Source: an uncultured Pseudomonas sp. (lineage in GTDB: Bacteria; Pseudomonadota; Gammaproteobacteria; Pseudomonadales; Pseudomonadaceae). Taken from it: a stretch of 7,210 bases of DNA. Every line of letters begins with the position of its first letter. Position 1 is the first letter of the stretch. The notes below the pieces were generated by a model, which worked only from the letters and a program-made list of their open reading frames with translations, ran no database searches and was not told the origin of the DNA. The stretch covers positions 1-7,210 of the forward strand of contig CALMID010000530.1 in NCBI GenBank assembly GCA_937863915.1. Reading direction: 5' to 3'. The position numbers and the translations under genes were made by a program. Positions 5,770 to 7,210 of the stretch are shown here, in pieces.

Positions 5770-5800
5770 AGCCCGGCCTAGTGCCGGGCTTTGTCTTTGT
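5770..5800 (+). terminator. Rho-independent terminator of efp
   Basis: AGCCCGGC (5770-5777) and GCCGGGCT (5783-5790) form an 8-bp stem with loop CTAGT, followed by the T-rich TTGTCTTTGT. It starts 18 bp past the efp stop and separates efp from the permease gene. Confidence 0.8.
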
Positions 5801-5812
5801 AGCGAGAGAACA

Positions 5813-6568
5813 ATGGAACTGATCACTGCTGGTGTGCATGTGTTGCTGGGCGCCTTGCTTGGCACCATTGGCGGGCTGTTCGGCATAGGCGGCGGGCTGA
5901 TTGCCATTCCGGCACTGGGCATCCTGTTCGGTCTGGATCAGCAGTTGGCCCAGGGCACGGCCCTGGTGATGGTGGTGCCCAATGTGTTGCTGGCCTTGTG
6001 GCGCTATCACCAGCACAACCCGATCGACCTGCGCCATGCGCTGGCGCTTGGACTCTCCGGGCTGCTCAGCGCCTGGCTGGCGTCATTGCTGGCGCTGCAG
6101 CTGGATGCCCGCAGCATGCGCTATGCCTTCGTTGGCTTCCTCCTGGCCCTGGCCCTGTTCAATCTCTGGCGTCTGTACCGGCCCTTGCCGGCCGCGGGCC
6201 AGGGGCTGCGCTATTCCTGGCCCTGGCTGGGCGTGCTGGGCGGCTTGTCTGGTCTGCTGGGCGGGCTGTTCGCCGTGGGCAGCGCGGTGCTGGCGACGCC
6301 GAGCCTGACCGCGATCTTTGGCGTTTCCCAGGTCGTTGCCCAGGGCTTGTCGCTGTCCCTGGCACTGCCGGCCACGGCGGTGACGCTGGTCACCTATGCC
6401 GCCCATGACGAGGTCAACTGGAGCATGGGCATTCCGCTGGCCATTGGCGGGCTGCTCAGCATCAGTTGGGGGGTGAAACTGGCTCATGCCTTGCCCGATC
6501 GTCTGCTGCGCAAGCTGTTCTGCCACTTCCTGCTGGTCTGTGCGGCGGGGCTCGTCCTTATAGCCTGA
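5813..6568 (+). CDS. TSUP-family membrane permease (TauE/SafE domain)
   Basis: The 251-residue protein is almost entirely hydrophobic, with about eight predicted membrane segments. It shows the internal duplication of the TauE/SafE family: LLGTIGGLFGIGGGLIAIPAL (residues 15-35) in the first half and GGLSGLLGGLFAVGSAVLATP (143-163) in the second. Family members move sulfite, sulfoacetate, other organosulfur anions or related small acids across the inner membrane; the substrate here is unknown. The frame stays open upstream, but the ATG at 5813 is chosen because it begins the family-like N-terminus and has GAGAG about 7 bp before it. The alternative starts lie inside efp. The stop overlaps the end of the LysR remnant on the opposite strand by 11 bp, and no separate terminator is seen. 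Confidence 0.87.
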   Translation: MELITAGVHVLLGALLGTIGGLFGIGGGLIAIPALGILFGLDQQLAQGTALVMVVPNVLLALWRYHQHNPIDLRHALALGLSGLLSAWLASLLALQLDARSMRYAFVGFLLALALFNLWRLYRPLPAAGQGLRYSWPWLGVLGGLSGLLGGLFAVGSAVLATPSLTAIFGVSQVVAQGLSLSLALPATAVTLVTYAAHDEVNWSMGIPLAIGGLLSISWGVKLAHALPDRLLRKLFCHFLLVCAAGLVLIA

Positions 6569-6791
6569 AGCCCTCGACGATCTGCCCGGCCAGGGTCTCG
6601 GTGACCGCGGACTGCTGCGCGGGGTTGCGCAGCAGCACGATGCTGGTGGCCGGCAGCTCCGGCAGACCATGACAGTTGCCGAGTATTTCCAGATCCGGGG
6701 TGATGATGCTCTCCAGCTGCGCGGTGATGGCCAGGGCCGCGCTGACCACGGCCATCAGCGCCGACAGGCTGGGGCTGGAGTAGGCGATGCT
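6558..6791 (-). pseudogene. LysR-family regulator remnant, C-terminal 77 residues only
   Basis: The frame ending at TAA 6558-6560 encodes the end of a LysR substrate-binding domain: SIAYSSPSLSALMAVVSAAL, then AITAQL, the GLPELP element, and a final helix LAGQIVEGF. LysR proteins usually have about 300 residues and a DNA-binding domain at the N-terminus. Here the reading frame continues to 6941 but turns unlike LysR just before the Ser at 6789-6791, where a LysR protein would normally have a Trp-Arg pair. Upstream of that point the DNA encodes a DUF1127 ORF on the other strand. No helix-turn-helix is present, so the product cannot bind DNA as a normal LysR regulator. It is read as a relic left by a deletion. 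Confidence 0.8.
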
Positions 6792-6948
6792 GCAGGGTCG
6801 CTCGCTGGCGTCCGCCGCGTGGCAGGCCCTGGCGCGGCAGAAGCAGTCGACGCTGTCCGGTGCGGCGCTCAAGGACATCGGCCTGTCGCGCGCCGATGTC
6901 TGGCAGGAGAGTGACCGGCCATTCTGGGACGATCCGCGCAATTCCTGA
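6787..6948 (+). CDS. Small DUF1127 protein (53 residues), possibly 5'-truncated
   Basis: From ATG 6787 to TGA 6946-6948 this frame encodes 53 residues ending in the DUF1127 hallmark: LKDIGLSRADV (28-38) followed by ESDRPFWDD (41-49). DUF1127 proteins are short, basic proteins, some of which affect RNA turnover or phosphate/carbon metabolism; the role here is unknown. An in-frame TAG at 6781 rules out a longer frame. GGAG at 6777-6780 gives a well-spaced ribosome-binding site, though these bases belong to the antisense of the LysR remnant. The first helix has fewer arginines than usual for the family, which may mean its native N-terminus was replaced. It could be a live short gene or a relic. 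Confidence 0.72.
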   Translation: MLQGRSLASAAWQALARQKQSTLSGAALKDIGLSRADVWQESDRPFWDDPRNS

Positions 6949-6966
6949 CAAATGGGCGAACCAAGC

Positions 6967-6995
6967 TTGATTGGTACGATGGTGCCAGATATGCT
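6967..6995 (+). promoter_or_regulatory. Candidate sigma-70 promoter for the cytochrome gene
   Basis: TTGATT (6967-6972) and TATGCT (6990-6995) are 17 bp apart and lie 36 bp before the cytochrome ATG. Each hexamer matches four of six consensus bases. The spacer holds an imperfect dyad TGGTAC-GATG-GTGCCA (6972-6987), a possible operator. Confidence 0.4.
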
Positions 6996-7030
6996 GACCC
7001 CATAACAACGACAAGCCTGGTGATCTGCCC

Positions 7031-7210
7031 ATGTACCTTCGTCCCGCGCTGCTGGCCGCCTTGTGCCTGGCTAGTCCGCTCGCTCAGTCCGCCGATGCGG
7101 CGGCGGGTGAGAAACTCTTCGCCACTACCTGCGTGGCCTGCCACGGCGCCAAGGCCGAGGGCAATCCGGCGCTGCAGGCCCCGGCCCTGGCCGGCCAGCA
7201 GGCCGATTAC
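7031..7210 (+). CDS. Exported class I c-type cytochrome, N-terminal part (runs off right edge)
   Basis: The first 60 codons are present and the frame is open at the right edge. Residues 1-20 form a signal peptide: a positive Arg4, hydrophobic ALLAALCLA, then a likely cleavage after the Ala/Ser-rich LAQSA. The haem-attachment motif CVACH (residues 34-38) follows in the usual class I context AGEKLFATTCVACHG, with GQQADY afterwards resembling the cytochrome c553/c4/c5 group. Haem would be attached covalently in the periplasm, and the His serves as axial ligand; the Met ligand would lie outside the window. The partner of this electron carrier cannot be determined. The ATG at 7031 is chosen because it gives a complete signal peptide; GGTGA about 8 bp upstream is a modest ribosome-binding site. 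Confidence 0.9.
   Translation, partial: MYLRPALLAALCLASPLAQSADAAAGEKLFATTCVACHGAKAEGNPALQAPALAGQQADY

Noticed and set aside
5125..5922. 265-codon minus-strand open frame
   Set aside because: It covers efp in antisense; EF-P is unambiguous and the reverse frame has no family features.
6083..6670. 195-codon minus-strand open frame
   Set aside because: It is antisense to the permease, with a Gln/Arg-rich low-complexity translation.
6792..6941. Extension of the LysR remnant frame up to ATG 6939-6941 as a 127-residue protein
   Set aside because: The added 50 residues do not resemble a LysR domain and are antisense to the DUF1127 motif, so the extension is coincidental.
6967..6980. Possible ANR/FNR box upstream of the cytochrome gene
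   Set aside because: Only the half-site TTGAT is present; the second half (ACGAT) does not match ATCAA.
1..7210. Mobile elements, CRISPR arrays, phage genes, or a defence system
   Set aside because: No transposase, integrase, spaced direct repeats, or toxin/effector-like genes were seen. The tRNA gene has no integrase or repeated 3' end nearby.

Overview
The window is GC-rich proteobacterial chromosome and most likely comes from a Pseudomonas or a close relative. The basis is the adjacent earP and efp genes with an Arg32-type EF-P, the order nitrate transporter then PP2C-type phosphatase, Pseudomonas-style GCCCGGC/GCCGGGC terminators, and GC-rich codon use. Species cannot be assigned from the sequence alone.

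Left block (1-2746, minus strand). A nitrate-assimilation segment reads leftward: the NNP-family transporter nasA, a hairpin terminator, then the N-terminal part of a PP2C-type phosphatase that runs off the left edge. In P. aeruginosa the same order continues into the nitrite reductase genes. The 412-bp gap upstream of nasA (1894-2305) is the most informative stretch. It holds a near-consensus sigma-54 promoter, an NtrC-like dyad further upstream, and a compact two-hairpin leader with A1/G4 hexaloops (an ANTAR target, expected partner NasT). The second hairpin of that leader is built from the same bases as the 5' arm of a strong intrinsic terminator. nasA therefore appears to need two signals: nitrogen limitation to start transcription and nitrate to read through. 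A 4HBT-type thioesterase gene lies upstream of this region.

Middle block (2747-3857). A crotonase-family gene on the minus strand has its own terminator; its active-site pattern fits an enoyl-CoA isomerase better than a hydratase. A complete tRNA-Ser(GGA) gene follows on the plus strand with a stable-RNA-type promoter and a terminator.

Right block (3858-7210, mainly plus strand). earP and efp form a functional pair: EarP rhamnosylates Arg32 of EF-P, which relieves ribosome stalling at polyproline. After the efp terminator comes a TSUP-family membrane permease. Its stop overlaps the end of a LysR regulator remnant (minus strand, C-terminal 77 residues only), which abuts a 53-residue DUF1127 ORF (plus strand) head to head. 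The layout looks like a deletion scar in a formerly divergent LysR/DUF1127 pair. The window ends in the first 60 codons of an exported class I cytochrome c. No insertion sequence, CRISPR array, origin or rRNA was seen.
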